NCBI RefSeq assembly: GCF_036492425.1
Contig: NZ_AP025292.1
Coordinates: forward strand, 1,426,001-1,490,000
Direction of reading: 5' to 3'
Source: Persicobacter psychrovividus
GTDB lineage: Bacteria; Bacteroidota; Bacteroidia; Cytophagales; Cyclobacteriaceae
DNA: 64,000 nucleotides
The position numbers were made by a program, and so were the translations under genes. Within the stretch, counting starts at the first letter, position 1, and each line of letters opens with the position of its first letter. The notes beneath the pieces are model-generated. The model saw only the letters and a program-made list of their open reading frames with translations, made no database searches and was not told the origin of the DNA. Shown piece after piece: positions 43,875-53,600 of the stretch.

Positions 43875-45758
43875 TTATTTCATTCCCTGACTGATCGCAG
43901 CAAAATTGCGATCACCCATCTGGTTGATCACTGCTGTAGCAGAAACATTGGTCATTGAAGACTGATCGATGAATGCACTATTGTTATCGCCGTTAGTAAC
44001 GATCATAGCTTCAACACTTACTGAGCTTACTTCCTGAGAAATTATGCCTACATTATCATCACCATCCTGTGAAATCAATGCGCCTGCAATACCTGTAATA
44101 TCACTACCGATACCTTGGTTGATTGCTGCGAAGTTATCATCACCACTTTGGCCAACAATTGCACCTGCGAGACCACCATCAACATTTTGGGTTACAACAG
44201 CAATATTTTCGCCATCTAACTGTCCTACTGCAGCTGCAGCAATACCGCCATTCGAAGATTCTTGAGTAATAACCGCAACACTGTTCTTTGCGTCCTGACC
44301 TACAATCGCCAATGCATAAGCATTATCAGTAGTTTGGTTCACAACCGCTACACTTTTTGTGCCTGCTTGTAGTGAGAGTGCCAATGCCTGGCCGCCGTTT
44401 GATGACATCTGATCCACGTCAGCAACATTACCTTTGCCATACTGACCAAGATGAGCATCATTCTGTGCACCTGTTTCAGCTACTTGATCTACCGCGATAA
44501 TAGATCCATTTCCTTGCTGATCAGTAGTGATCATGTTTCTGCTCTGATTAGCAGAAGCCGTTTGGTTGGTTGTTACAACGGCGTTTTTGCTTGCAGCAGA
44601 TTGGTTTAAGTCTGCACTGTTGTAAGACCAGTCTTGCGCATCCTGGTTTATAGTAGCCACCCCGTTAGTACCAGCCTGAGTAACTTTTCCTTTGTTCTCA
44701 TTGTATTTGTTATCTCCATTAGACTGGTCAGAAACACTGACGTTGTCTTTTCCTGACTGGTGAACGATGATTCGGTTTTGGTTGCTTTCCGAATCCTGTG
44801 TAGCAACAGCAACCTGGCCATCACCTGTTTGCTTGATTTGCCCCCAGTTGGCACCACCATTTGAATTTTGGCTTACATCCACAACATGATTTTTACCCAT
44901 TTGTAATAGGTTCAAACTGTTAAGTCCGTCTGTTCCTTTCACATCCTGGTCAACCACTGCTGTGATTTTTGTACCATTCTGTGATCCATAAATTTTGTTG
45001 AATCTCGCGTTTGCATCACCCCAGTCCTGAGTTGACTTTAAAACGTTTTTACCACCACCTCTTTGAGTGAAGTTCACGTCGTTGGCTCCTTCAGCCATTA
45101 CCGCTCCATTGCTGTTTTTAGTTACATGATCTCTTTTCAGGTTTTTTGAGCTTTGCCAAACATCAGCAACGCCGTTGCTTCCTAATTGCTTGATTTTTGT
45201 AACGTTAGCATCATATCTGATGTCAACATTTGAAACGTTGTTGTTGTCAGATCTGCCTTCTCTACCTTGTTCAACAGAAACTTGGTTTTTCTCTGCCCAA
45301 CCTACGCCAATCTGAACTTTCGAGCTGTTATTAGCACCGTACTGTGTTACCTGGGTGTTGTTGTCATTTTCACCTAACTGAAGGATGGTAGAGTTGTGAC
45401 TGTTACCTTGCTGCATTACATCAGCGTTGTTGTCTTTTCCTACCTGATAAATCACCGAAGTGGATACCTTGTTTGCACCACCATTACCATTTTGTACAGT
45501 AGTTGCCGTATTGCCTTCACCTTTTTGGTTGGTGTAAGCGGCAGTAGAACTTCCTGTTTGAGTGGAAGTAGCAACATTACCTTCTGTAGTTTGAAATTGG
45601 TCAAATCGTGCTTGTGAAATCTCGGCAGGCTTCTCTGCTGGATCGCCCTGATTGATCACCGCTGAATGGTTGTTACCATCCTGAGAAACGTTTGCTGTTT
45701 GCGCAAATGCAGATCCTGTTAGGAATAATGCAGATGCTGCGATAAACACTTTTTTCAT
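43875..45758 (-). CDS. Very large curlin-repeat protein, candidate major curli subunit (CsgA-like)
   Basis: A 627-aa secreted protein (signal peptide about 1-19, ending SAFAQ) made almost wholly of curlin-type repeats of about 23-24 residues with Q.G..N.A...Q cores, for example VSQDGNNHSAVINQ, LLQMGKNHVVDVSQ and INQMGDRNFAAISQ. I count roughly two dozen; E. coli CsgA has five in 151 residues. The C-terminal third (about 430-627) is most regular and alanine-rich, while the middle is looser with longer spacers. It should be exported through CsgG and form surface amyloid. A good promoter candidate lies 95 nt upstream. Confidence 0.85.
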   Translation of the reverse strand: MKKVFIAASALFLTGSAFAQTANVSQDGNNHSAVINQGDPAEKPAEISQARFDQFQTTEGNVATSTQTGSSTAAYTNQKGEGNTATTVQNGNGGANKVSTSVIYQVGKDNNADVMQQGNSHNSTILQLGENDNNTQVTQYGANNSSKVQIGVGWAEKNQVSVEQGREGRSDNNNVSNVDIRYDANVTKIKQLGSNGVADVWQSSKNLKRDHVTKNSNGAVMAEGANDVNFTQRGGGKNVLKSTQDWGDANARFNKIYGSQNGTKITAVVDQDVKGTDGLNSLNLLQMGKNHVVDVSQNSNGGANWGQIKQTGDGQVAVATQDSESNQNRIIVHQSGKDNVSVSDQSNGDNKYNENKGKVTQAGTNGVATINQDAQDWSYNSADLNQSAASKNAVVTTNQTASANQSRNMITTDQQGNGSIIAVDQVAETGAQNDAHLGQYGKGNVADVDQMSSNGGQALALSLQAGTKSVAVVNQTTDNAYALAIVGQDAKNSVAVITQESSNGGIAAAAVGQLDGENIAVVTQNVDGGLAGAIVGQSGDDNFAAINQGIGSDITGIAGALISQDGDDNVGIISQEVSSVSVEAMIVTNGDNNSAFIDQSSMTNVSATAVINQMGDRNFAAISQGMK

Positions 45759-46234
45759 AAGTAATAAATTTTGGTTAGTAATGGTTTTTACAAGGTTACG
45801 TTTGATAATGTCGCCTTATAGTAAAAAAAAATACAAGAAAAATAATATTTATCAAAAGTATCAATATCCATCACATTATCCAATTCCGGACTTTGGTCGT
45901 TGTAGGTGTTGGTGTACCAAAAAAGGCGTAAGTTTATATTTTTTAATAAAAAGTTTAAATATCAAACAAAGGGATTTAGTGGCTAAAATGGTTGTGTCGC
46001 CGCTATTTTTGTTATTTAACAAGATAAAAATTAATGATTGTAATTTTTATGCTTTTATTTTGGAGTGATATTGATGTAATAAAATGATCGAAATGCAATA
46101 GTATAATATCAAACAAAAGCCATGGGTGTAAGGGAAGGGTGCCTAAAGCATATTTTTGATAGTTGATTTAGTGCAAGGTTTCGCAGTAAATCACAATTTT
46201 TGGAACTTTGGTGGCTTTGCAAGGTTATCAAGGA
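45759..46234. other. Upstream region of the large curlin and a divergent small gene
   Basis: About 475 bp, strongly AT-rich, with the curlin promoter candidate near 45853-45883. No gene or known RNA structure was recognised in the rest. Confidence 0.5.
45853..45883 (-). promoter_or_regulatory. Promoter candidate of the large curlin gene
   Basis: On the minus strand TTG (45881-45883) and TACTTTTG (45853-45860) are 20 nt apart, matching the Bacteroidota -33/-7 layout with an exact TAnnTTTG. Transcription would start near 45846, giving a leader of about 88 nt. Confidence 0.55.
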
Positions 46235-46603
46235 ATGAAGCATATTTTGGTGATGGTTTGGTGTAGTTTGGCTTTTGCAGCGCAAGGACAAGATCAGTTT
46301 CTTAGGGAAGATTTGCGGTGGTATCTGGAGCAAAAGGCGGTAACTGAATTATTGAGGGAGGAAATGCCGTCGGGAATGGCCGAGGAGGAAGCGGAGCTGT
46401 TTTTTCCTGATCCTGAAGGTGACCGTATATTATGGCTTAATCAGCGGGTTTGGCAAATTACCCAACCCAATGTCGTGTTTGGCCCTTGTGCTGAGTGGGG
46501 GCATGGTGCCGAAAAATTTATTTTCCCTAAGGGGCCGAATGCCGATGGCGTGTGTTGGCCATATCCTTCAGGTAGTTTGATTTTAAACGTGAAGCCTGAA
46601 TGA
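46235..46603 (+). CDS. Small secreted protein, unrecognised, next to curlin genes
   Basis: A protein of about 122 aa starting at ATG 46235, with a signal peptide (MKHILVMVWCSLAFAAQGQ) and a mature domain rich in acidic residues and tryptophan (LREDLRWYLEQKAVTELL near the start, two cysteines in FGPCAEW and DGVCWPYP). I recognise no family. It is divergent from the curlin operon and may be functionally tied to it, but this is only by position. Confidence 0.55.
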   Translation: MKHILVMVWCSLAFAAQGQDQFLREDLRWYLEQKAVTELLREEMPSGMAEEEAELFFPDPEGDRILWLNQRVWQITQPNVVFGPCAEWGHGAEKFIFPKGPNADGVCWPYPSGSLILNVKPE

Positions 46604-46611
46604 GTGGGGAT

Positions 46612-46651
46612 GAAAAAAGCCTGCCGATTGTAATTGATACAAAGGGCAGGC
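46612..46651 (-). terminator. Terminator of gldC
   Basis: GCCTGCC and GGCAGGC form the stem around a 19-nt loop, with six T following on the minus strand. It lies about 110 nt after the gldC stop. Confidence 0.6.
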
Positions 46652-46759
46652 CTGAATGACTTGATCAGAGGAGTTGCCTATAAGAATCTCGGCAATAACG
46701 CAACAGCAAAGGTGCTGCGCGTGGTTCAACAGGTCTTGATCGTATATGATGCAGAAGGA

Positions 46760-47107
46760 TTAATCCTTCTTGCCATTTTCCATTTCTTCAATATGGCGAC
46801 GCATAAGTTTGTCGGCCAATTCTTTAATGTCCTCTGCCATCTTTTCATCTCCTGTAGAATTCAGTACCGTTTGCGCCATGCCACCGAGGGTATCAATACA
46901 GAATCTCTTCATCTGATCCATCGGCATTTCTTTATCCCACAAATCAATTCTCAGGGAATTCAGTTCTTTTTTGTCCCAGATTGAAAGGCTGAAAGCATGG
47001 GTTTGCTGTGCTTTGTCGAATGGCCCGTCGGTAGCGTTCCACTCAATGGTTTCAGGAATATTTTGTTCGTCCAAATTGACGTCCAATGTAATGGTTGATT
47101 TTTTCAT
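46760..47107 (-). CDS. gldC: Gliding motility protein GldC
   Basis: A 115-aa cytoplasmic protein matching GldC: KKSTITLDVNLDEQNIPETIEWNATD at the start, FSLSIWDKKELNSLRIDLWDKEMPMDQMKRF in the middle and a C-terminal helix with LADKLMRRHIEEMENG. GldC is found through much of Bacteroidota; loss reduces gliding in Flavobacterium but the mechanism is unknown. The gene stands alone, divergent from the following lipoprotein gene. The presence of gldC agrees with the gliding-type adhesin at the window start. Confidence 0.93.
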   Translation of the reverse strand: MKKSTITLDVNLDEQNIPETIEWNATDGPFDKAQQTHAFSLSIWDKKELNSLRIDLWDKEMPMDQMKRFCIDTLGGMAQTVLNSTGDEKMAEDIKELADKLMRRHIEEMENGKKD

Positions 47108-47202
47108 GTTGTTTTATAATAAAGGGGAAAGGTGAACATTCACCCTTCAATTTGATTTCTATTAGCAATATTATTGGTTTTTTTTGTTAAATAAAATCCT
47201 CT

Positions 47203-48201
47203 ATGCGCTATCGCTTATTGCTTTTTTCGATATGCCTTTTAATGTCTTGTGGCACAGCTTCTAATCAGGAGAAAGAACCTGAAGATTTAGCAGGTGCACA
47301 AACGGTTCGGCTTGGTTTTTATAATGTGGAGAACCTGTTTGATACCACCGACGACCCACAAACAAAGGATGACGAATTCACGCCTGAAGGCTCCAAACAT
47401 TGGACAAACCGCCGTTGGCAAGAAAAAAATGAACAACTCACCAAAGTGATTTCCGCAATGAAAGTACAGTTGCTGGGCCTGTGTGAAGTAGAAAATGAAC
47501 AGGTGGTGAAGGAGTTGGTGAAGCACTTGAATCAGGCGGGAGGGCATTATCAGTATGCTCATCGCGAAAGCCGTGACCTGCGAGGAATCGATATGGCACT
47601 GCTGTATGATCCTTCTGTTTTTAAGGTGGGAAAAATTCGCCAGCATCATATACGGGTCAATGGGCACCCATACCGTGGATTTCTTGAGGTGAAAGGACAA
47701 TTACATGATGCGCCGCTATCGCTTTATATTTGTCATTTTCCTTCCAGACGGGGTGGTGTAAAACGTTCGGCGGCCAAGCGGATGCAGGTGGCGAAACAGC
47801 TGCGCGAGGCGATTTATCAAAGCAGGAAAGAAAAAGGGGCCATTTTGGTGATGGGCGATTTTAATGATAATCCACAGGATCAGTCGGTTAAGGCGGTGTT
47901 GTGTGATACAGATGTGTTGGTGAATCTGGCCAAAGACCTTCCCACCAACCAAAGGGGAAGTACTTATTATCGGGGCGAGTGGCTGCAATTTGATCAGATT
48001 TTGTATGGAAAGTCGGAGGAGGCAGGGACAAAAATTGACTTTACCCACAGCAAGCTCAAGCTATTTGCGCCATCATGGTTACGGCAGGGGCCTGATGCTC
48101 ATCAATATGCTGATTATCCAAATCGAACCTATATCGGTAATCGTTATGTGGGGGGATATAGTGATCATTTTCCTGTATTTTGTGAGATTGTCGTTCAATA
48201 G
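47203..48201 (+). CDS. Endonuclease/exonuclease/phosphatase-fold lipoprotein
   Basis: A 332-aa lipoprotein (lipid cysteine at about residue 16, LLMSCG) with an EEP domain. Key motifs are GFYNVENLFDTTDDP (metal-binding Asn-Glu), LCEVEN, RGIDMALLYDP, ICHFPSRRGG, MGDFNDNP (catalytic Asp-Phe-Asn) and the terminal SDHFPVF. Relatives cleave DNA, RNA or phosphoesters; being outside the cytoplasm, a role in nutrient or extracellular DNA use is plausible. It is separated from the next gene by 71 nt. Confidence 0.88.
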   Translation: MRYRLLLFSICLLMSCGTASNQEKEPEDLAGAQTVRLGFYNVENLFDTTDDPQTKDDEFTPEGSKHWTNRRWQEKNEQLTKVISAMKVQLLGLCEVENEQVVKELVKHLNQAGGHYQYAHRESRDLRGIDMALLYDPSVFKVGKIRQHHIRVNGHPYRGFLEVKGQLHDAPLSLYICHFPSRRGGVKRSAAKRMQVAKQLREAIYQSRKEKGAILVMGDFNDNPQDQSVKAVLCDTDVLVNLAKDLPTNQRGSTYYRGEWLQFDQILYGKSEEAGTKIDFTHSKLKLFAPSWLRQGPDAHQYADYPNRTYIGNRYVGGYSDHFPVFCEIVVQ

Positions 48202-48272
48202 CCTCGGGATTCTTGGACAAAACAAAGCCTTTAATTTAATTAGCGTGTTCAAAACTAAACTAACTTAGACAA

Positions 48273-49307
48273 ATGATATATTCAAACTTAGGAGATACCG
48301 ATATCGAAGTATCAAAAATCTGTTTGGGAACCATGACCTTCGGGGAGCAGAACTCCGAAAAAGAGGGGCATCAGCAAATGGATTATGCCCTTGAACAGGG
48401 CGTGAATTTTTTTGATACCGCCGAGCTGTACTCTGTACCGCCAAAGGCTTCCACTCAGGGGTCTACGGAAAGAATTATTGGTACATGGCTCAAAAAAACA
48501 GGCAAGCGAGATCAAATTATTCTGGCTTCCAAAGTGGCGGGCCCAAACCCCAACATGACGTGGTTTCGTGGCGGTCCCGACTTCTCCAGAACACAGATTC
48601 GGGAGGCGGTAGAAGGGAGCCTTCAGCGTTTACAAACAGATTACCTGGATTTATATCAATTACACTGGCCCGACAGAAATACCAACTTTTTTGGTCAGTT
48701 GGGCTATACCCATGAGGAGGATGAAAATACGCAGTTTGCCGTGATTCTCGATAGCCTTCAGGAGCTGATTTACGAAGGGAAAATCCGACATATCGGCATT
48801 TCAAATGAAACACCCTATGGTTTTATGAAATACCTCATGGAAGCTGAAAAGAAGGATCTCCCACGGGTGCGTTCCATTCAAAACCCTTATAACCTGCTGA
48901 ACAGGACATTTGAAATTGGCAATGCTGAAATTGCCTTGCGGGAAAAAGCAGGGTTGTTGGCTTATTCTCCAATGGGCTTTGGTGTGCTTTCAGGAAAGTA
49001 CCTTGGGGGCAAGCAGCCCGATAATGCCCGACTGACTTTGTTTCCGCATTATGACCGATACTCCAATGAAAACGCAACCAATGCCGTGAAGGCTTATGCT
49101 AAGATCGCTGATGATTTTGGCGTTTCGCTTGCACAGATGTCTTTGGCGTTCGTTACCACCCGACCGTTCATGACGGCCAATATTATTGGAGCCACGACCA
49201 TGGAACAGCTGAAGGAAAACATCGATTCTGTGAATGTGGAAATTACGGAGGAGATGATGCAGCAAATCAACGAAGTGCATAAGATGTACCCAAATCCAGC
49301 GCCTTGA
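48273..49307 (+). CDS. Aldo/keto reductase (Tas-like)
   Basis: A 344-aa NAD(P)H-dependent oxidoreductase with a TIM-barrel fold. The catalytic tetrad is visible: Asp and Tyr in FFDTAELYS, Lys in ILASKVAG and His in LYQLHWPD. The N-terminus (YSNLGDTDIEVSKICLGTMTFGEQN) and the YTHEEDE insertion match the Tas/YghZ subgroup. The physiological substrate is not known. It ends just before a clear terminator. Confidence 0.9.
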   Translation: MIYSNLGDTDIEVSKICLGTMTFGEQNSEKEGHQQMDYALEQGVNFFDTAELYSVPPKASTQGSTERIIGTWLKKTGKRDQIILASKVAGPNPNMTWFRGGPDFSRTQIREAVEGSLQRLQTDYLDLYQLHWPDRNTNFFGQLGYTHEEDENTQFAVILDSLQELIYEGKIRHIGISNETPYGFMKYLMEAEKKDLPRVRSIQNPYNLLNRTFEIGNAEIALREKAGLLAYSPMGFGVLSGKYLGGKQPDNARLTLFPHYDRYSNENATNAVKAYAKIADDFGVSLAQMSLAFVTTRPFMTANIIGATTMEQLKENIDSVNVEITEEMMQQINEVHKMYPNPAP

Positions 49308-49330
49308 TGCGCGTGGTGATATTAAAATCT

Positions 49331-49363
49331 ATCCCGTGATTTTTTGGAATCACGGGATTTTTT
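49331..49363 (+). terminator. Terminator of the aldo/keto reductase gene
   Basis: A perfect 11-bp stem (ATCCCGTGATT with AATCACGGGAT) is followed by seven T. Confidence 0.85.
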
Positions 49364-49490
49364 TATGCCTTTTCCATGGTATTTTTCAGGCGGGGATCCT
49401 TCATTTTTCATTGTGGCAAAAAAGGGCGGACTTTATGCTGATCTTCGCATCAATTTCATGGGATAATTTTCCTTTTGTGGCGCATTCGGC

Positions 49491-49498
49491 TAAATTTG
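49491..49498 (+). promoter_or_regulatory. Candidate -7 promoter element for holA
   Basis: TAAATTTG is an exact TAnnTTTG match, 56 nt before the ATG. A TTTG lies 13 nt upstream, closer than the usual -33 spacing. Confidence 0.4.
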
Positions 49499-49554
49499 TG
49501 TAATGCGGTAGATAGCCTGCCGACCGATTGTTTAGATATTTTTAGCTGATATAT

Positions 49555-50577
49555 ATGCCACATAAGCCCGAAGATGTGCTCAAAGAGCTTCGGAAAAATC
49601 AATACGCCCCTGTTTATTTTCTGCAGGGCGATGAACCCTATTTTATAGATCAGATCTCTGATTTTATTGAGAATAATGCCCTTCAGGAGCATGAACGCTC
49701 ATTTAATCAGGTGATTTTGTATGGTAAGGATATAACAATCAAAGATTTACTTTCGCAGGCACGGCGCTTCCCGATGATGGCCGAACGGCAGGTGGTGATT
49801 GTGAAAGAGGCGCAGTCGTTGGCGGGCCTTAATAATAAGGAAGCGGTAGAGCCGCTGATCCATTATCTGAAGCAGGTAGTGCCGACCACCATCCTGGTGT
49901 TCAATTTCAAAGGAAAAAATCTTGATAAACGATTGGCCCTGTACAAGGCAATGGATGCCCACGGGATCATTGTTGAGGCCAAAAAAATGTATGATAATCA
50001 GCTTCCAGCGTGGGTGAAGAATTATGTTCGGACGCTGAAGTGCTCCATTAATGATGAATCCAGCTTTTTGCTCACCGAACATATTGGGAATGATCTGGAT
50101 CGCCTCACCAACGAGATCGATAAAATCAGGACCAATTTCAACGGCCCTTTTGAAATCACCCCAGACCTTATTGAGCAATATGTGGGGATCTCCAAAGAGT
50201 ATAATGTCTTTGAATTTCAGAAGGCACTCGCTTCCAGAAATGTTTTGAAGGCCAATAAAATTGCACAGTATTTTGCTGCCAACCCCAAGGATCATCCGCT
50301 GATTCCGATCATCGCAATTCTGTTTGGTTTTTTCTCCAAGTTGCTCATCGCTTCAAGGCAAAAAGACCAGTCGGAAGCAGGCCTTGCACGGGTGCTGAAA
50401 TTACCGCCCTTCGTGGTGCGGGAATACAAGCAGGCACTGCATCAGTACCCTATACGGCAGCTGATGAGCTGTATTCACACCTTACATCAGGCAGACCTCC
50501 AATCCAAAGGGGTGGATGCTGGACAAAAGGATGAACGGGCAATTCTTACGGAATTGGTCTACAACATCCTTCATTAA
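49555..50577 (+). CDS. holA: DNA polymerase III subunit delta
   Basis: This 340-aa clamp-loader subunit opens with YAPVYFLQGDEPYFIDQISDFI, the family's Walker-A-like but degenerate start, then NQVILYGKD and ARRFPMMAERQVVIVKEAQ, and has the DeltaC helices with KEYNVFEFQKALASRN. It pries open the sliding clamp during loading. Length is normal. It is followed 45 nt later by the large TPR gene, with no terminator between. Confidence 0.93.
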   Translation: MPHKPEDVLKELRKNQYAPVYFLQGDEPYFIDQISDFIENNALQEHERSFNQVILYGKDITIKDLLSQARRFPMMAERQVVIVKEAQSLAGLNNKEAVEPLIHYLKQVVPTTILVFNFKGKNLDKRLALYKAMDAHGIIVEAKKMYDNQLPAWVKNYVRTLKCSINDESSFLLTEHIGNDLDRLTNEIDKIRTNFNGPFEITPDLIEQYVGISKEYNVFEFQKALASRNVLKANKIAQYFAANPKDHPLIPIIAILFGFFSKLLIASRQKDQSEAGLARVLKLPPFVVREYKQALHQYPIRQLMSCIHTLHQADLQSKGVDAGQKDERAILTELVYNILH

Positions 50578-50622
50578 ATTTATTTCTACGGACTACTATT
50601 TAACCGAAAAATACGCTTTACT

Positions 50623-53600
50623 ATGGTTAAAAAATTGCTTTTAGCCACCATGCTTTTTGGTGCTACCGAGGCGGTTCATGCCCAAACAACCATCGGGCAG
50701 AATACAGACCAGCATGATTTTACCTTCGCCCAGAAATTACTGGACAGGGGAGATTATGTGGCTGCTCGGCTTTCTTACGAAAAATACCTAAAAAATACTG
50801 ATCAGCCTTTTGCTGAAGAAGCAGCCTATGGGCAGGCATATACCGCCATGCGCTGTAACGATGCCGATGCCCTGAAACTGTACGAGGATTTTATTGCCAA
50901 CTATCCCGCTCATCCCAAGCATAATTTGGCCCTTAACGATGTGGGGGACTATTATTTCCGCAAGCGGAAATATGCCAAATCCCTTGAGTACTACCAAAAG
51001 GTAGATAGCTATCAGCTGAGTGAAGAGCAAGCTGTAGCTTATAATTTTCACCTTGCTTATGCTAATTTTTCGGAAGAGAAATTCGAGCTGGCCTATCCGA
51101 TATTCTCCAACCTGAAACGCAAGGCAGGGGAATATCAGTACCGATCGGCTTATTACGCAGGGGTTATTGCCTATCAGGAAGAAGATTACGATCAGGCGGT
51201 AATGGACCTGAAACTTGCGGCCAACGATCCGCAGTTTAAAGCTCAGGTGCCATATATGGTCGCCAACATATATTATAAGCAAATGCGCTATGAGGAATTG
51301 GTGGCGTATGTGGCTGAACATAAAAACGTCAGGAGCCTGTCGAATCGTCGGGAACTGATTTTGCTTACTGGGGCAGCTTACTTTCAGCTCGGCAACTATC
51401 AGGACGCAGGGGTGAATTTTGATGAATACCTGAAAGGGAACCGTTCCACTCCTTCTGCTGACGTGCTCTACCGTGTGGCCTTTACCTATTATAAGCTTGG
51501 CGAAACAGAGAAGGCCATCAACACTTTCAAGAAGGTGGCTGCTACCGATGATGATTCCGCAGTGTTGGCTTCCTATTATTTAGGGCAATTGTATTTGACG
51601 CAAGGCAATGAAGCTTATGCACTGACGGCCTTTGATCAGGTTCGGCAGGCGGAAGTGGAACCTGCGGTGAAAGAGGAAAGTGATTTTCAGTATGCTTACC
51701 TGAATTATAAATTGGGCCGATTGAACGTTGCCGTGGAGGCGTTGCAGGAATTTGTTGCCACTTATCCTCGCTCCCGTTATGTGCATCAGGCCACTGATTT
51801 GATCGGTGATGCTTACCTGAACACCCGAAATTATGAGCAGGCGTTAACCTACTTTGATCAGATCCCAAACAAGTCTGTGAAAGTTCGTCAGGCTTATCAG
51901 GAGCTCGCTTACAAGCGTGGGGTAGAGTTGTTCAATAACAATGAGCCCGATCAGGCAGTAGAATTTTTCAACCGATCGTTGCGCTACCCGCTGGATCCTG
52001 AGTTTGAAAATCAAGCGATTTACTGGATTGGGGAAGCCAAATCGCTGGAAAAAAACTGGGGGGATGCCATTAATGCCTACGCCCGTGTGTTTGTGCTTGC
52101 GGCACCTAACAGCCAGCTGTACACCAAAGCGAATTATGGAATTGGTTATGCTTACTTCAATTCCAAACAGTATAAAAAAGCGATCCCTCACTTCAAGGAT
52201 TACACCAACAGCCTCAAGCGGTCAGCGGATAAAATGTTCTACAATGACGCCCTGTTGCGCCTCGGAGATTGTTATTACGTGACCAAATCTTATCAGGAGG
52301 CTACCAGAACGTATCAGTTGGCGATTGATCAGGGACTTGAAAATCAGGATCACGCATGGTTTCAGAAAGGGGTAGTGGCGCAGATCTCTGGTCAGGTAAA
52401 AACGGCTGCTGCCGACTACGACCACCTGATCAATATGGTGCCCCGATCCACTTATTATGCAAAAGCCTGCCTGCAGAAGGGGCAACTTTATATGGAGGCC
52501 TCTCAATACCAGAAAGCCATCAGTGCTTTTGATGTGTTGGTGGCAAATATGCCGCAGAGTCCGTATGTGCCTTTGGCCATTTTGAAAAAAGCTGGCGCAG
52601 AATACAATCTTCAAAAGTATGACCATGCGGCAAAATCCTATATCACGATTCTGAATAATTACCCGCAGGATCCTGTGGCGCACGAAGCTTTGATGGCCCT
52701 GCAGGAGAGTCTTGCTTCAGCAGGGAAACCTGAGCAGTTCAACAAATACCTTGCGGAATATAAGGAGCGTAACCCTGATGGCAACCTGACCAATGTGGAA
52801 CTTGAGGCGGCAAAGAGTCTTTACTATGCCCAGAAATATGAGGCGGCCATGGCGGACCTTCAGAAGTTTGTGAACAGTTATCCTAAACACCCGTCGGTGG
52901 CGGAAGCCCGCTATTTGATCGGTGAGATTAATTACCGCACCAATAAGGTTTCTGAAGCCATGACGGCCTATAAGCAGGTGGTGAGAGAAGGGAAGAATAA
53001 TTTTATCAATAAATCATTGTTGCGCCTTGCATCGCTTACGCAGGAACTTGGCGACTATGACCAGTCGATTGCTTATGGCAGATTGCTTGCCGAGCGAAGC
53101 ACCAAAAAGAAGGAGCGTTACAATGCGTGGTCGGGATTGATGAAAGCTTATTACGATAAGCAATCTTATGACTCTGCCATTTATTTTGCCCATGCGATCA
53201 AGGAAAAAGCGGCGGTGAATGTTAATGCAGGCAATACAGCGAATTTGTTTATCGGTAAATCGTTGCTGGCCAAAGGGGATAATGATGCGGCGATGGATCA
53301 GTTTGTCGCCTTGATGAACAGTGCCAAAGATGAGAATGGTGCCGAAGCGCAGTACATTCTTGCGGACCTTTTCTATCAGAAAAAGGAGTACAAGCAATCC
53401 GTGGAAACCCTTTACGATCTTTCCCAGCAATTCGGGATTTATCCAAAATGGGTCGGGAAATCTTATTTGCTGATGGTTGACAACTATGTGGCGATGGACG
53501 AGCTCTTCCAGGCAAAAGCAACCTTGAATTCGATCATTAAAAATGCTTCGGACAAAACCCTGATTCATCAGGCAGAGGACCGCCTGACGCAGGTGGAGGA

